Positions 53,903 through 62,864 of a stretch of 64,000 nt of DNA are shown here, piece after piece. Positions within the stretch are counted from its first letter, which is position 1. Every line of letters starts with the position of its first letter. Source of the DNA: Promethearchaeota archaeon (GTDB lineage Archaea; Asgardarchaeota; Lokiarchaeia; Sigyniarchaeales; SOKP01). Below the pieces are notes generated by a model, which was not told where the DNA came from, searched no databases, and saw only the letters and a list, made by a program, of their open reading frames with translations. The translations under genes and the position numbers were made by a program. The stretch spans positions 124,001 to 188,000 of the forward strand of contig JAEOTA010000081.1 in NCBI GenBank assembly GCA_016840085.1, read 5' to 3'.

Positions 53903-55501
53903 CTACTTCAACTGATATTTATAAAGATTCCTTATATCTCTTATTTTTTTTCCTGGATTCCCTGTAACAATCGCATAATCCTCCACATTTTTAACAACAA
54001 CTGTACCAGCACCAATTAAAGCATGTTTTCCAATTATTAAACCAGATAAAATTGTAGAATTTGCTCCAATTTTTGCATATTTTTTTATAGTTGGACCAAC
54101 AAGATTCCTTTTTACACCGATAGATTTAGGATATTTTGCATTGCATAAAACCACATTTGGACCTAACCAGCAATCATGCTTCAGAATTGAAAATTCAGGA
54201 ACAAAGCAATTAGAGTGAATACGAACATTATCTTCAATGATGATATGATGTTCTATATTAGAATGGGACCCAATACTAACATTATTTCCAATTTTATTAT
54301 TTTCTCTGATAGTAACAAAATGACCAGTTTGAAAATTATCTCCAATCTCATTTCGAGGATAAATAATAGTTGGTTGTCTTATATTGGAATTTATGCCAAT
54401 TTTATAATCTTGCTTAAACTTTTTGTATTCTTCTGCTTTAATTTTTTCTTTTTTTATTATTTGGGAACTTATTTCTTTCCTTTTTATACTAATACTTTTA
54501 TCTTCTTGAATAAATACGGGCAATTTAGCTATTGCTTTGATTTCTTCTTTGAGATTTAAACGTTCTCTCCGCGTGTATGTGTCTTTTGGAAAAACATTAG
54601 CTTTAAAATCAGGCAATTCAAAATTTTTAATAGCTCTTTTACTAATTTGATTGAAATTGAATTTACTTTCTAGCGATTGCCTTCGATGTGTCATTTTTTT
54701 AAAAATATAATGCAGGATACAAGAAGAGATTGATCTGAGAATCCTTATAAGATTGACATGAGAAGTGCCATATTGTCGGGGATTGGCAGAAACAGGAGTT
54801 TCAACAATCTTTAATTGATTAAATGCAGCTGTAAATAATAATTCGGTGGAAAAGCCCCTTCCAGTATTTCGTATATTCCCTAAAATTTTCTTGATGTCTT
54901 TTTTAAAGGCTCTAAAACCACATTGGTTATCATGTACTCTTTGAAGATATAACATTCTAAAGAATACTCTTATAAAATATTCACCTACACGAGCATAGAG
55001 CGGATATTTATAATTAAACTTACCTAAATATCGTGATCCAACAACAAGATCAGCTTGATTATTAATAATTGGCTTAGCTAAATAAGGAATTTCTTCAGGA
55101 TTATGTTGTCCATCCGAATCCATTGTTATTATAATATCTCCTGTGGCGTGCTTAAATCCAGTTAATAATGCTGCTCCATAACCTTGATTTTTTTCATGGC
55201 GAATGAGTTTAATTTTTCTATTTGTAATTTCTTTAATTCTTTCCACGCTATTATCAGTAGAGCCATCATCGACTATAACAATTTCATATAAACGGTGGTG
55301 TGGTATTCGGTCAATTACACCCTTAATTGAATTTTCCTCATTATAAAGAGGAATAACAATAGAAGTTAGGATTTTTTTTCCTTTTTGAACTAAATTTTCA
55401 CTAGAACGAAAATCTTCAACCTTATCAATTCTCGACTTCTCTAAATATAAATTTTCAAGAGTCATTTTCTGTTTATAAAAATTGCTATTACTAAAAAACA
55501 T
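53903..55501 (-). CDS. GT2 glycosyltransferase fused to left-handed beta-helix acyltransferase
   Basis: 532 residues. Residues ~45-280 are a dolichyl-phosphate-type GT2: TSIVIPLYNEENSIKG, IVIVDDGSTDNSVER, QGYGAALLTGFKHATGDI, MDSDGQHNPEEIP and RVHDNQCGFRAFKKD. A charged linker follows, then from ~370 a hexapeptide-repeat domain with repeating [LIV]-G-x-x-x-x units: GDNFQTGHFVTI, NNVSIGSHSNIEHHI, DCWLGPNVVLCN, IGANSTILSG and ALIGAGTVVV. A YPKS insert and the ending resemble WlbB/WbpD-type N-acetyltransferases of diacetamido-uronic acids. In one protein this would couple acetylation with transfer to the lipid carrier; that is inference. No stop or frameshift breaks it. Confidence 0.85.
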   Translation of the reverse strand: MFFSNSNFYKQKMTLENLYLEKSRIDKVEDFRSSENLVQKGKKILTSIVIPLYNEENSIKGVIDRIPHHRLYEIVIVDDGSTDNSVERIKEITNRKIKLIRHEKNQGYGAALLTGFKHATGDIIITMDSDGQHNPEEIPYLAKPIINNQADLVVGSRYLGKFNYKYPLYARVGEYFIRVFFRMLYLQRVHDNQCGFRAFKKDIKKILGNIRNTGRGFSTELLFTAAFNQLKIVETPVSANPRQYGTSHVNLIRILRSISSCILHYIFKKMTHRRQSLESKFNFNQISKRAIKNFELPDFKANVFPKDTYTRRERLNLKEEIKAIAKLPVFIQEDKSISIKRKEISSQIIKKEKIKAEEYKKFKQDYKIGINSNIRQPTIIYPRNEIGDNFQTGHFVTIRENNKIGNNVSIGSHSNIEHHIIIEDNVRIHSNCFVPEFSILKHDCWLGPNVVLCNAKYPKSIGVKRNLVGPTIKKYAKIGANSTILSGLIIGKHALIGAGTVVVKNVEDYAIVTGNPGKKIRDIRNLYKYQLK

Positions 55502-55969
55502 TTGAATGATTTCTGAATATTATTATCAAAATAAGCTTTTAAATTGTCGAATAATTTCACTGAATTATAACTTTTTTTCTTCTTTAACATAATTCTATTA
55601 TTTTTTTCAGACAATATGCGTTAGTTTCCTTTCTTTTTTGCCTAGTATTTTTTAATATTACTATTATATAAAAATTTATTTGAATTGTACATTTTTATAG
55701 AAAATTCTAAAATGAATTTAACAAAAAGATTCGAAATATGATTTATTATTTTAAAGCATAATCATCAATAATGTTGTTTATTAGAATACCAGTTATAAAG
55801 CCATATATATGAAAGTGAAGGTATTGAGGTTTCGTAGAGCGTTGAAGAAGCAACACTCTATGAATTAAAAATATTGGATAAAAAGTCCATTATGAAAACA
55901 CTTGAGCTAAGTAAGATTTTCCTCTAAAAAACGATTTATGACACTTTAACAATGTATATAATTAGATAT
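55502..55969. other. Spacer with no clear gene
   Basis: 468 AT-rich bases between two minus-strand genes. Around 55830-55927 a frame reads VEEATLYELKILDKKSIMKT and may be decayed coding sequence, but nothing can be assigned. Confidence 0.5.
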
Positions 55970-57895
55970 TCAAAATATTTTCCATACTAATAAATGTTGA
56001 GTTGAGAAAACAGGTTCAAATAATTCCGACTGCTGTAAAGATTGGATTAAGGTGCAATTATTTATACTTCCTGACTGAAAAGTGTCGTTAATAGAAATAA
56101 TATATTGCACATTATACGAGACCAAAACCTCAAAATCTGTCCCCTCTCTTAAATCTAATGCTCTAATAGAATTCAATAGCTCTATTATAGGATCCATTTC
56201 ATTAAAAGTGAAAAGACCGAACCTAAACAATTCGGATAAGGAAAATTTTGCATTCTCATGAACATAATTGGGTGGGATAATACCATAATATAAGGGTATT
56301 CCAATTATTCTAGAACTTCTGCTAAAAGTGGGTAAAAAACCAACCCCTCCAATTCTATCAGAGAGATAAACATCAGTAACATATATTAATCCCTCAATAT
56401 CTTCATTTTGGAAATATTCAATAATTTCGATTTCTTCATTGGTTAAATATCTATTTTCCCATGGATAGGGGCTGGTAGTGAGAGCATGTCTGCCTGCCAC
56501 TACATATAATTCCGAAAATGTTAAAAATGAAATTGTTAATGCTATAATCCAGATCTCTTTTTTCATTTTATGGGGATCAAAAGAAGCGCGTGAAAAAGTT
56601 AGATTATTAAAATTATAAATTAAAAAAACAAACAAAAATAAGATCAAAGAAACAAGCGAGAATAAAAATACATTCCAAAATACAATATTTGAATAATTTT
56701 CATACCTTAGAAAGTAATAACTCACTACTAAAAATAAGAGAAGTATCGGAAAAACCCAATCTAATTTTTTAGAAAAGCTTGAAATAAACTTTTTAATATA
56801 AATTAGACCTTGGACTGAAAAAATTACTATTATAGGCAAAAATATGACTATCGCATAAAAGAAATTAAAAATCGTAAAAAAAAAAGGTATAAGAAAAAGT
56901 TGTAAATAATAAAAATTGTCAATAAATTCATGATGGGAATTGTCAAGTTGTGCATTCTTTTTTTTAGATGTTTTAAAGGCATTAGAATTTTTAAATGTAA
57001 AAGTTAATTTATACAGGGTTATTATTACTCCAATCGGAAAAAAAAGAGAAATTAATCCTATTCTAAATCCAAAATACTCGATCAAAAATGTACTTATTTC
57101 GAGAACAGTTGCATTAACACCAAAATCAGATCTAGATTCAACATCAAAAAATTCTAATCCATAGAAAAAAGCGATAATGCTTAGCGGAAGAAGTAAAAAT
57201 ACAGTAAGATGATGTAATTTTTTATGTTTTCGAATAAAAACCGTAAAAATCATGAATATTATCGTTATAACTGTACCCATCCAGAGTCTATGCGCTAACG
57301 CACCAACCAAGAGAAGTAAAAACATAAGAATCGTTGTTTCAAATTTATTTTGATTATCTGTAGTTATTATCTTTAAATTTAGATTTAAAAGAGCTATCAT
57401 GACAATAGTTATAATAATTCTGGTACCTACGTACATGGCGGTATTACCAATTATGTTCGTAGATAATAAAATAGCAGCTACAAATATAAATCGACTCCAT
57501 TCTTCTTCGAATAGTCTATTTGCGAGATTTCGAGAGCTTTTATAGATAATTAGGATAAGTATAATATTGAACGTTAATATCGCTTCAGCTAGACCAAATG
57601 TACCGAATGAAATAAAGTCCAGAAGACTTATTAAAAATGCAAGGAACATAGGAACGCCTATCGCTCGATGAGAAAAGGGGAAATATCCAAAGTAGGAAAA
57701 GGGGGAGATTAACCACGTATTATTAGAAAATAAAGCCCCCTCTCTAAGAGCATTTGCCATCCATATCACTTGAAATGCGTCTACTCCATATATGCGTGGA
57801 TAATGGATTATTTGGATTACAATTGCCACTAAAACAAGGACAAGGTAATAAAGTCTGTTTTTTTTTATAATTGCACTCATAAAATTATAGCTCAT
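55970..57895 (-). CDS. Polytopic membrane protein, GT-C-like
   Basis: 641 residues with about 13 hydrophobic spans in the first 490 and a soluble C-terminal domain. The first external loop includes YPRIYGVDAFQVIWMANALR and FPFSHRAIGVPMFL; a single Asp-Ala next to aromatics in this place is consistent with the acidic loop of GT-C proteins. The C-terminal part is extracellular in these families (GRHALTTSPYPWENRYLTNE is near residue 470). It is 37 bases from the beta-helix surface protein upstream in transcription, so both may form an operon. Catalytic class is tentative. Confidence 0.62.
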   Translation of the reverse strand: MSYNFMSAIIKKNRLYYLVLVLVAIVIQIIHYPRIYGVDAFQVIWMANALREGALFSNNTWLISPFSYFGYFPFSHRAIGVPMFLAFLISLLDFISFGTFGLAEAILTFNIILILIIYKSSRNLANRLFEEEWSRFIFVAAILLSTNIIGNTAMYVGTRIIITIVMIALLNLNLKIITTDNQNKFETTILMFLLLLVGALAHRLWMGTVITIIFMIFTVFIRKHKKLHHLTVFLLLPLSIIAFFYGLEFFDVESRSDFGVNATVLEISTFLIEYFGFRIGLISLFFPIGVIITLYKLTFTFKNSNAFKTSKKKNAQLDNSHHEFIDNFYYLQLFLIPFFFTIFNFFYAIVIFLPIIVIFSVQGLIYIKKFISSFSKKLDWVFPILLLFLVVSYYFLRYENYSNIVFWNVFLFSLVSLILFLFVFLIYNFNNLTFSRASFDPHKMKKEIWIIALTISFLTFSELYVVAGRHALTTSPYPWENRYLTNEEIEIIEYFQNEDIEGLIYVTDVYLSDRIGGVGFLPTFSRSSRIIGIPLYYGIIPPNYVHENAKFSLSELFRFGLFTFNEMDPIIELLNSIRALDLREGTDFEVLVSYNVQYIISINDTFQSGSINNCTLIQSLQQSELFEPVFSTQHLLVWKIF

Positions 57896-57932
57896 TTTTT
57901 CTTATCTCTTACAGACTTTTTTAAAGACAATT

Positions 57933-59771
57933 TCAAGCCAGACGATTTAATTTTTTTTTGATGAAAAAAGTTGCTTTAATAATAATATATGATACAACAG
58001 CAATTATGAAAATTATAGCTGAAATTAAAAATAAATCCGGAAAGTCCATTTCTTCGTTCATCTTTTCATAAATAGGACCTAGTCCATTATCTTCTAAAGA
58101 ATTTCCCGAAATTTTATTGAACTTACTTTCTTCTAAATATATACCATATTTAAAATTCTTATTAGCGATATTGTAAGTTAAAGTGTTATTATTGGAATAC
58201 CATAAATGAAAACCATGTTGATCATTATTATTAGCGGTGTTGTTAGTTATTGTATTATTATTAGAATAGCTGAGAAAAAAACCATTGAGATTACCCGTTG
58301 CAGTATTATTTATTAAGATATTATTATTGGAAGAACCTAGGTAAACCCCGAGATAAGTGTTATCCTTTATCTCATTACTCATCAAGGAATTATTATAGGA
58401 TGAATCGAGGGATAACCCATGCCTATTATTCGTTATGTTATTGAAAGTCAAAGTATTGAAATTGCTTGAGTTGATTGTGATTCCATTAATATTGCCAATT
58501 GCAGTATTGTCCTCTAAGCTGTTATTATAGGAATCTTTAAGAAGGAAACCATATATATTATTCTTCGCGATATTATTTTCCAATTTTCCGTGTGTCACAT
58601 TCTCTAAATAAAAACCAAAATAATTATTTAAAAAACCATTACTCACTCTTACATTTCTGATTTTAAAATAGATATCCGTGTTTTGAATATGAACTCCGTG
58701 TCCCACTGAAGCAACAATTTCATAATTTTCGATAATATAGGGATTGTTGTAAGTTCCATCACCAGAATAGTTATAAGCAACCGCTTTTTGATAAAAATCA
58801 GAATTTCCATCAACATGAATAGTATAGCTAACAATAACTTCGATTATATTCGAATCTAGTTCTTCATATTTATTAATTGCTTTTACAAAAAATTCATAAG
58901 TTCCTATAGCTAAATTATGGATGGTGTAATCTGTTGTTGTTAATCTTTCAGCTATAATTTCATTATTTTGATATAATGTATAACTATCAGCATACTTCGA
59001 AACTGTCCAGGTTAGTGTGAATGATCCATCCTCATCGAAGCCATCGACGTCTGAAAATAAAGTAAATGGTTGCGGACCGCGACCGCATATATTATCTGAA
59101 ATATTATTCCATATGCAATTTTTCTCATAAATGCAATCTATACCATTACGCAATAAAACATTTTCCGAAATTGTATTATTATTGCTATTATCTAAAAATA
59201 TACCGTATTCAATATTATCATTAGCAGTATTATTAATTAGGGAATTATTTGTGGAATACCAGATCCGAAATCCATGTAAATTGTCATTTGCAATATTACC
59301 TTCCAAGGTGTTATTATCGGAATCTTTGAAGAGGAAACTAGCGATATTATTATTAGCAGTATTGTTTATCAATTTTCCGTTAGTTATATTATTGAAATAA
59401 AATCCATGTTTATAGTTTGAAGCACCATTGCTTATGATCACATTTTTGATAATGAAATAGAGATCCGTGTTTCGAATCTCGATTCCGTGATCGTCGAAGG
59501 AGGTACTGATAATATAATTTTCAATAATGTAAGGGTTACTGAGAGTTCCATCGCCATCCCAACCCTCGCTACTTGCTTTAACAGTAAACATATTATTACC
59601 ATCAATAAAAATAGGATTATGATTTTCCGATATTTTAAGATATTCATTATTTTTCTTGTTTCTATTTGTTTGTAATATTTCGTGAGTATTGAAATAGAGT
59701 ATTGACACTATGAAAAATATACAGAAGATGAGAGTTAGTATTAAAACGTTTTTCTTTCTATTACTCATCAT
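57933..59771 (-). CDS. Membrane-anchored right-handed parallel beta-helix (NosD-like) surface protein
   Basis: 612 residues. Residues ~9-28 are an N-terminal hydrophobic signal or anchor (VLILTLIFCIFFIVSILYF), residues ~580-600 a C-terminal span followed by lysines (FIKKKLNR), so the body is outside the cell. Two parts repeat one plan: GTLSNPYIIENYIIS or GTYNNPYIIENYEIV, an amphipathic strand, then stacked beta-helix coils of about 22-24 residues (N-N-T-A-x-x-N pattern, LSYSNNNTITNNTANNND for example). Between the halves a short fibronectin-III-like segment (FTLTWTVSKYADSYTLYQ) is visible. It probably binds or holds a ligand or glycan on the surface. No catalytic residues are evident. Confidence 0.85.
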   Translation of the reverse strand: MMSNRKKNVLILTLIFCIFFIVSILYFNTHEILQTNRNKKNNEYLKISENHNPIFIDGNNMFTVKASSEGWDGDGTLSNPYIIENYIISTSFDDHGIEIRNTDLYFIIKNVIISNGASNYKHGFYFNNITNGKLINNTANNNIASFLFKDSDNNTLEGNIANDNLHGFRIWYSTNNSLINNTANDNIEYGIFLDNSNNNTISENVLLRNGIDCIYEKNCIWNNISDNICGRGPQPFTLFSDVDGFDEDGSFTLTWTVSKYADSYTLYQNNEIIAERLTTTDYTIHNLAIGTYEFFVKAINKYEELDSNIIEVIVSYTIHVDGNSDFYQKAVAYNYSGDGTYNNPYIIENYEIVASVGHGVHIQNTDIYFKIRNVRVSNGFLNNYFGFYLENVTHGKLENNIAKNNIYGFLLKDSYNNSLEDNTAIGNINGITINSSNFNTLTFNNITNNRHGLSLDSSYNNSLMSNEIKDNTYLGVYLGSSNNNILINNTATGNLNGFFLSYSNNNTITNNTANNNDQHGFHLWYSNNNTLTYNIANKNFKYGIYLEESKFNKISGNSLEDNGLGPIYEKMNEEMDFPDLFLISAIIFIIAVVSYIIIKATFFIKKKLNRLA

Positions 59772-60455
59772 TTTTCATATTGGTTTTATTATTTAATTTT
59801 TATTATCTACCAATAGATAAGGAACTGTTATTTAAATTTTATATTTTATTAGCTTTTTAGATCCATTTTATGAAGGCTAAATAAGCTCTTAATTGAATGA
59901 ACATATTTGATTATAATTAAAAATTTTGAAATTATATAATAGGATTTTTTAAATAAATTCTCATTTTGCTATAACTTTGGATTTTTTTTCGCTTTTGAGA
60001 ACAAGATTTCTAGCAATTAATAAATTTTTAGTTAAATTATGATTTATTACGTTAATTTTTATCTCCTTTTCATAAAATTTAATTATATATGCTCGAATCT
60101 TTAGATATATTGTCAATTATAGCAAATCCAATCTCCTTTAAGTTATTCAAAGACTTTATTGAATCTAAATGTCATTTAAGGAATTTTGCTTTATTATATA
60201 AGGAAAAATTTACTAATTTTTTAGGATTTGTCATTTATACTGTTTAAAAGGCTCTAATATCTCAAAAAGGATTTTGTTATGTTCCTAAAAGTTTTACAAA
60301 AAGATATTTAACATAAAAATATTTTGAAAATTAACTCAATCCAAAAGCAAGAATTCAATACCTTTATTATTTTTATTTTAATTTTTCATTATTTACTTCA
60401 TTTTTCTATGAATCAAGAGCAATAGACACCTTTTGTTTAAAAAGACGAGAAGTAA
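59772..60455. other. Long spacer, part of a gene graveyard
   Basis: 684 AT-rich bases. It holds the presumed promoter of the beta-helix protein gene and one candidate relic (60089-60316). No intact gene is visible. Confidence 0.5.
60089..60316 (+). pseudogene. Possible broken small winged-helix-like gene
   Basis: From ATG 60089: MLESLDILSIIANPISFKLF continues to FVIYTV and an in-frame TAA (60245-60247), after which the same frame carries KALISQKGFCYVPKSFTKRY to TAA at 60314-60316. The opening ILSIIANPISFKLF resembles the first helix of small archaeal winged-helix regulators (LSII-x-NPxSxRIL), and the later LISQKG resembles a wing entry. The match is weak and rests on pattern recognition only. 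Confidence 0.3.
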
Positions 60456-60836
60456 GTTCTACACGGTGGTATTATCATTTCTGAATTTGGATGGGGGTCG
60501 ACTTTTATTTACTATGATTATCCGTTTGGAGATAACCATAAAACACTACCATTAAAATCAATTCATTTTTTTTTAGATGTAAATTCTTCTACATTACATC
60601 CCTCCTTACATTATCCGAATGGTATTAATATATTGAAGAAATTGAAGGCAGAATATAATACTGATGTTATAATAATCTTGCCGGGATATTACTATTCACT
60701 ACTTAGTTGGAGTTTCTTTGATCAGCTTAATGAAGAGGAAAAAGAAGTATATTATACGCTCGAATATTTAAATCGAATTTTTTCAGCTAAGACAGAAGCA
60801 GGTGAAGAAACACCTTATTATTGGGTTATATGAATA
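60456..60836 (+). pseudogene. Unidentified ORF without a start, probable remnant
   Basis: A frame of 126 codons, after a TAA at 60453-60455, reads HGGIIISEFGWGSTFIYYDY, then LPLKSIHFFLDVNSSTLHPS, DVIIILPGYYYSLLSWSFF and YTLEYLNRIFSAK to TGA. Codon use looks real, yet no ATG, GTG or TTG exists before 60633. The TTG there would give only 66 residues. It looks like the end of a gene whose front is lost, and no family is recognised. Confidence 0.4.
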
Positions 60837-61017
60837 AATTTATTGATTAAAAGAATAATAATTCAGGAATTTTCGTAAAAGGGCAAATTATAAGGATACT
60901 TGTAATGAAAGAAAGTTTTGATATCATTAAATGTTAATAAATTTTGTAAATATTTTTGAGATGAGAGTTTATTGATTTATTATAGTGTGAAACGCACAAA
61001 AATTAAGCGTGTTTTAA

Positions 61018-61528
61018 ATGGATAGGCAAAGAATATTAAGAGAAGCCCAAAAATTGCCTTAAAATTTTCATTTTGGATGGTTTCAGGGAACATTGCTCAC
61101 TTATATGGACATATGTATGAAATACCTGAAAAAAAATATGAATTAGTAATAAAATTTGGCGAGAATTTCCCAAATCCCCCTCCTAAACTAGTGGATCATG
61201 ATGAAATAAAGAGAGTATTAGGGGATTTTCAATTAAAAAATATAACAAATTGGGCTCCTGAGAAAGCTGTAATTGATATTATTGAAGAACTTAATATGAA
61301 AATTCAAGAAACATTAGAAATGCCAAAAGAAGAGTTGATTTCACCAAAAACCGAGGAATATATCACTCCTGATTTAAATGCATATCCCCCAGATGCCGAG
61401 TTGAATAAATATCTTACTCCCTCTTATACTGAAAATGAATTTTTCTAAGATAAACCGCCAGAGATTTCTGATCTTCATTTAACTGAAAATTCCATAAATG
61501 AATCAAAAACTATACCACGAGAGTGAAA
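61018..61528 (+). pseudogene. Broken UBC/RWD-like gene, a eukaryotic-signature type fold
   Basis: ATG 61018 reads MDRQRILREAQKLP, TAA, then in frame NFHFGWFQG. With one missing base the frame passes to GNIAHLYGHMYEIP, KYELVIKFGENFPNPPPKL and GDFQLKNITNWAPEKAVIDI, followed by an acidic Pro-rich linker (ELISPKTEEYITPDL), TAA at 61446-61448 and more of the same (DKPPEISDLHLTE). The Y-x-L-x-I-x-F-x-x-x-F-P-x-x-P-P-K-L pattern and the later N-W-x-P and I-I-x-E-L match the UBC/RWD fold, but the active-site Cys position is Phe or absent. Two in-frame TAAs and a frameshift make the present gene inactive. Confidence 0.55.
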
Positions 61529-61800
61529 GTGTATTAGTAATTTTAGATTCAGATCATTCAAAGAATCATGTTCTTACAGAATTAAAAATCTATAGTAAGA
61601 TTGTGACTATAGGTAGTTATATCATTGTAGAAGATTTAAATATTAATGGAGATCCCATTTTACCTTAATTTGGTCCGAGTCCTATGGAAGCTATCAAGGA
61701 ATTTTTGAAAGATAATAATAATTTTATAATTGATAAATCCAAGGAAAAATTTTTTATAACCTTCTTTTCTCCAAATGGTTATCTTAAAAGAATAAAATAA
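61498..61800 (+). pseudogene. C-terminal remnant of a CmcI-family methyltransferase
   Basis: From ATG 61498: MNQKLYHESESVLVILDSDH, SKNHVLTELKIYSKIVTIGS, YIIVEDLNINGDPILP, TAA (61666-61668), then FGPSPMEAIKEFLKDNNNF, IIDKSKEKFFIT and NGYLKRIK. The L-D-S-D-H-S-x-x-H-V and V-G-S-Y-x-I-V-E-D-x-N-x-N-G motifs are the signature of cephalosporin hydroxylase/CmcI-like (rhamnosyl O-methyltransferase-type) enzymes. The N-terminal half, with the SAM site, is missing. The TAA replaces an expected Glu (GAA to TAA). Confidence 0.75.
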
Positions 61801-61913
61801 GTGAGTTGTATCTTAAAAAAATCAATATTTTTAATCAAATTACCAAATATTTATGAGATTTATTTAATCTAATTGAATTATATTCCTTTTCTTAAAAATC
61901 AGATCGTCATAAT

Positions 61914-61931
61914 CTGACATTTGTCAGATGA
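61914..61931. promoter_or_regulatory. Perfect 18-bp palindrome, candidate operator of the rml operon
   Basis: ATCTGACA, TT, TGTCAGAT: a perfect 8-bp inverted repeat with a 2-base centre, 133 bases before the rmlA start and in otherwise AT-rich DNA. Its G+C content and exact symmetry suggest a binding site for a dimeric regulator. A further GTCA (about 61908) lies beside it. The site could also be a relic from the pseudogenes upstream. Confidence 0.4.
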
Positions 61932-62063
61932 TATAAAGAAGAAAATGAGAAAAAATCATTAAATACGGGTATATCTTATAAAAAAATCTTAAAATAAAAG
62001 AATAAAAAATAATATTAAAGAATTAAAAATATTACGAATTAAACCCAAATATTCAAAAAATAG

Positions 62064-62813
62064 TTGAGTATTATTAAAGGAGTTATTTTAGCGGGAGGAA
62101 CGGGTTCAAGGTTATCTCCTTTAACCAAAGTAACAAACAAACATCTTTTACCCGTTTATAATGAGCCAATGATTTATAAGGTTATTAAAACTCTAACTAA
62201 TTCAGGAATTGGAGATATTACTATTGTATTGGGTGGAGAGAGTGTTGGCGATTTTGTAAGATTACTGGGGGATGGTAGCGAATTTAATGCTAGTTTTAGT
62301 TATGTTTATCAACAAAAAGCGGGAGGTATAGCAGAAGCTTTATATTTAACAAAAAAAATTGTTGAGGGGGACAAAGTGGCTGTTATTTTAGGAGATAATA
62401 TATTCGAAAATACTTTCAAGTCCGAAATTGAGGAATTTGAAAAAACAAACGCATATCAATGTTGCTTATTTTTGAAAGAAGTAAAGGATCCAAAAAGATT
62501 TGGTGTTGCAGAATTAGATGGAAGAAATACTATAAAATCAATTGAGGAAAAACCAAAAAATCCACAAAGTAACTTTGCTGTGACAGGGTTATATATCTAT
62601 GATGAAAATATTTTCAAAGTAATTAATTATATTATCAATAAAATCGGATATTCAAAACGAGGAGAACTAGAAATTACTGATGTTAATAACTACTATATTA
62701 AGAATTACAAAACCAAAGCAGTAAAAGTGGACGGTTTTTGGTCAGATGCTGGAACTTTCGATACTTTAATCAAATCTAGTAATTTTATTCAATCAGTTTT
62801 AAAAAAGGAATAA
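62064..62813 (+). CDS. rmlA: Glucose-1-phosphate thymidylyltransferase (RmlA)
   Basis: 249 residues from a TTG start at 62064. GVILAGGTGSRLSPLTKVTN is the nucleotide-binding signature (residues 6-25). KHLLPVYNEPMIYK, GGESVGDFVRLLGDGSEF, KAGGIAEAL, VILGDNIFEN with the metal-binding Asp, RFGVAELD and SIEEKPKNPQSNFAVTGLY follow, with FWSDAGTFDTLI at the end. This is the short archaeal/bacterial RmlA form. It makes dTDP-glucose from dTTP and glucose-1-phosphate, the first step to dTDP-rhamnose or other dTDP-deoxy sugars. The rmlC and rmlB genes follow at 51 and 20 bases. Confidence 0.93.
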   Translation: MSIIKGVILAGGTGSRLSPLTKVTNKHLLPVYNEPMIYKVIKTLTNSGIGDITIVLGGESVGDFVRLLGDGSEFNASFSYVYQQKAGGIAEALYLTKKIVEGDKVAVILGDNIFENTFKSEIEEFEKTNAYQCCLFLKEVKDPKRFGVAELDGRNTIKSIEEKPKNPQSNFAVTGLYIYDENIFKVINYIINKIGYSKRGELEITDVNNYYIKNYKTKAVKVDGFWSDAGTFDTLIKSSNFIQSVLKKE

Positions 62814-62864
62814 AAGGATACTAACAAATAAAATTATTTAATTAGTTTTAGTGAGAATTTAAAA

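Noticed and set aside
59131..59400. Plus-strand ORF of 89 codons opposite the beta-helix gene
   Set aside because: The Asn-rich repeats on the coding strand produce an Ile/Leu-rich frame on the other strand. No independent evidence for a gene.
57933..59771. Regularly spaced short DNA repeats resembling an array
   Set aside because: Repeats vary in sequence, keep the reading frame and encode beta-helix coils; they are not a CRISPR array.
8339..61800. Reassignment or programmed readthrough of TAA
   Set aside because: Many apparently intact genes here (for example the GT4 at 3942-5021 and flippase-adjacent genes) end at TAA, and interrupted genes often have other lesions too, so nonsense mutation is simpler.
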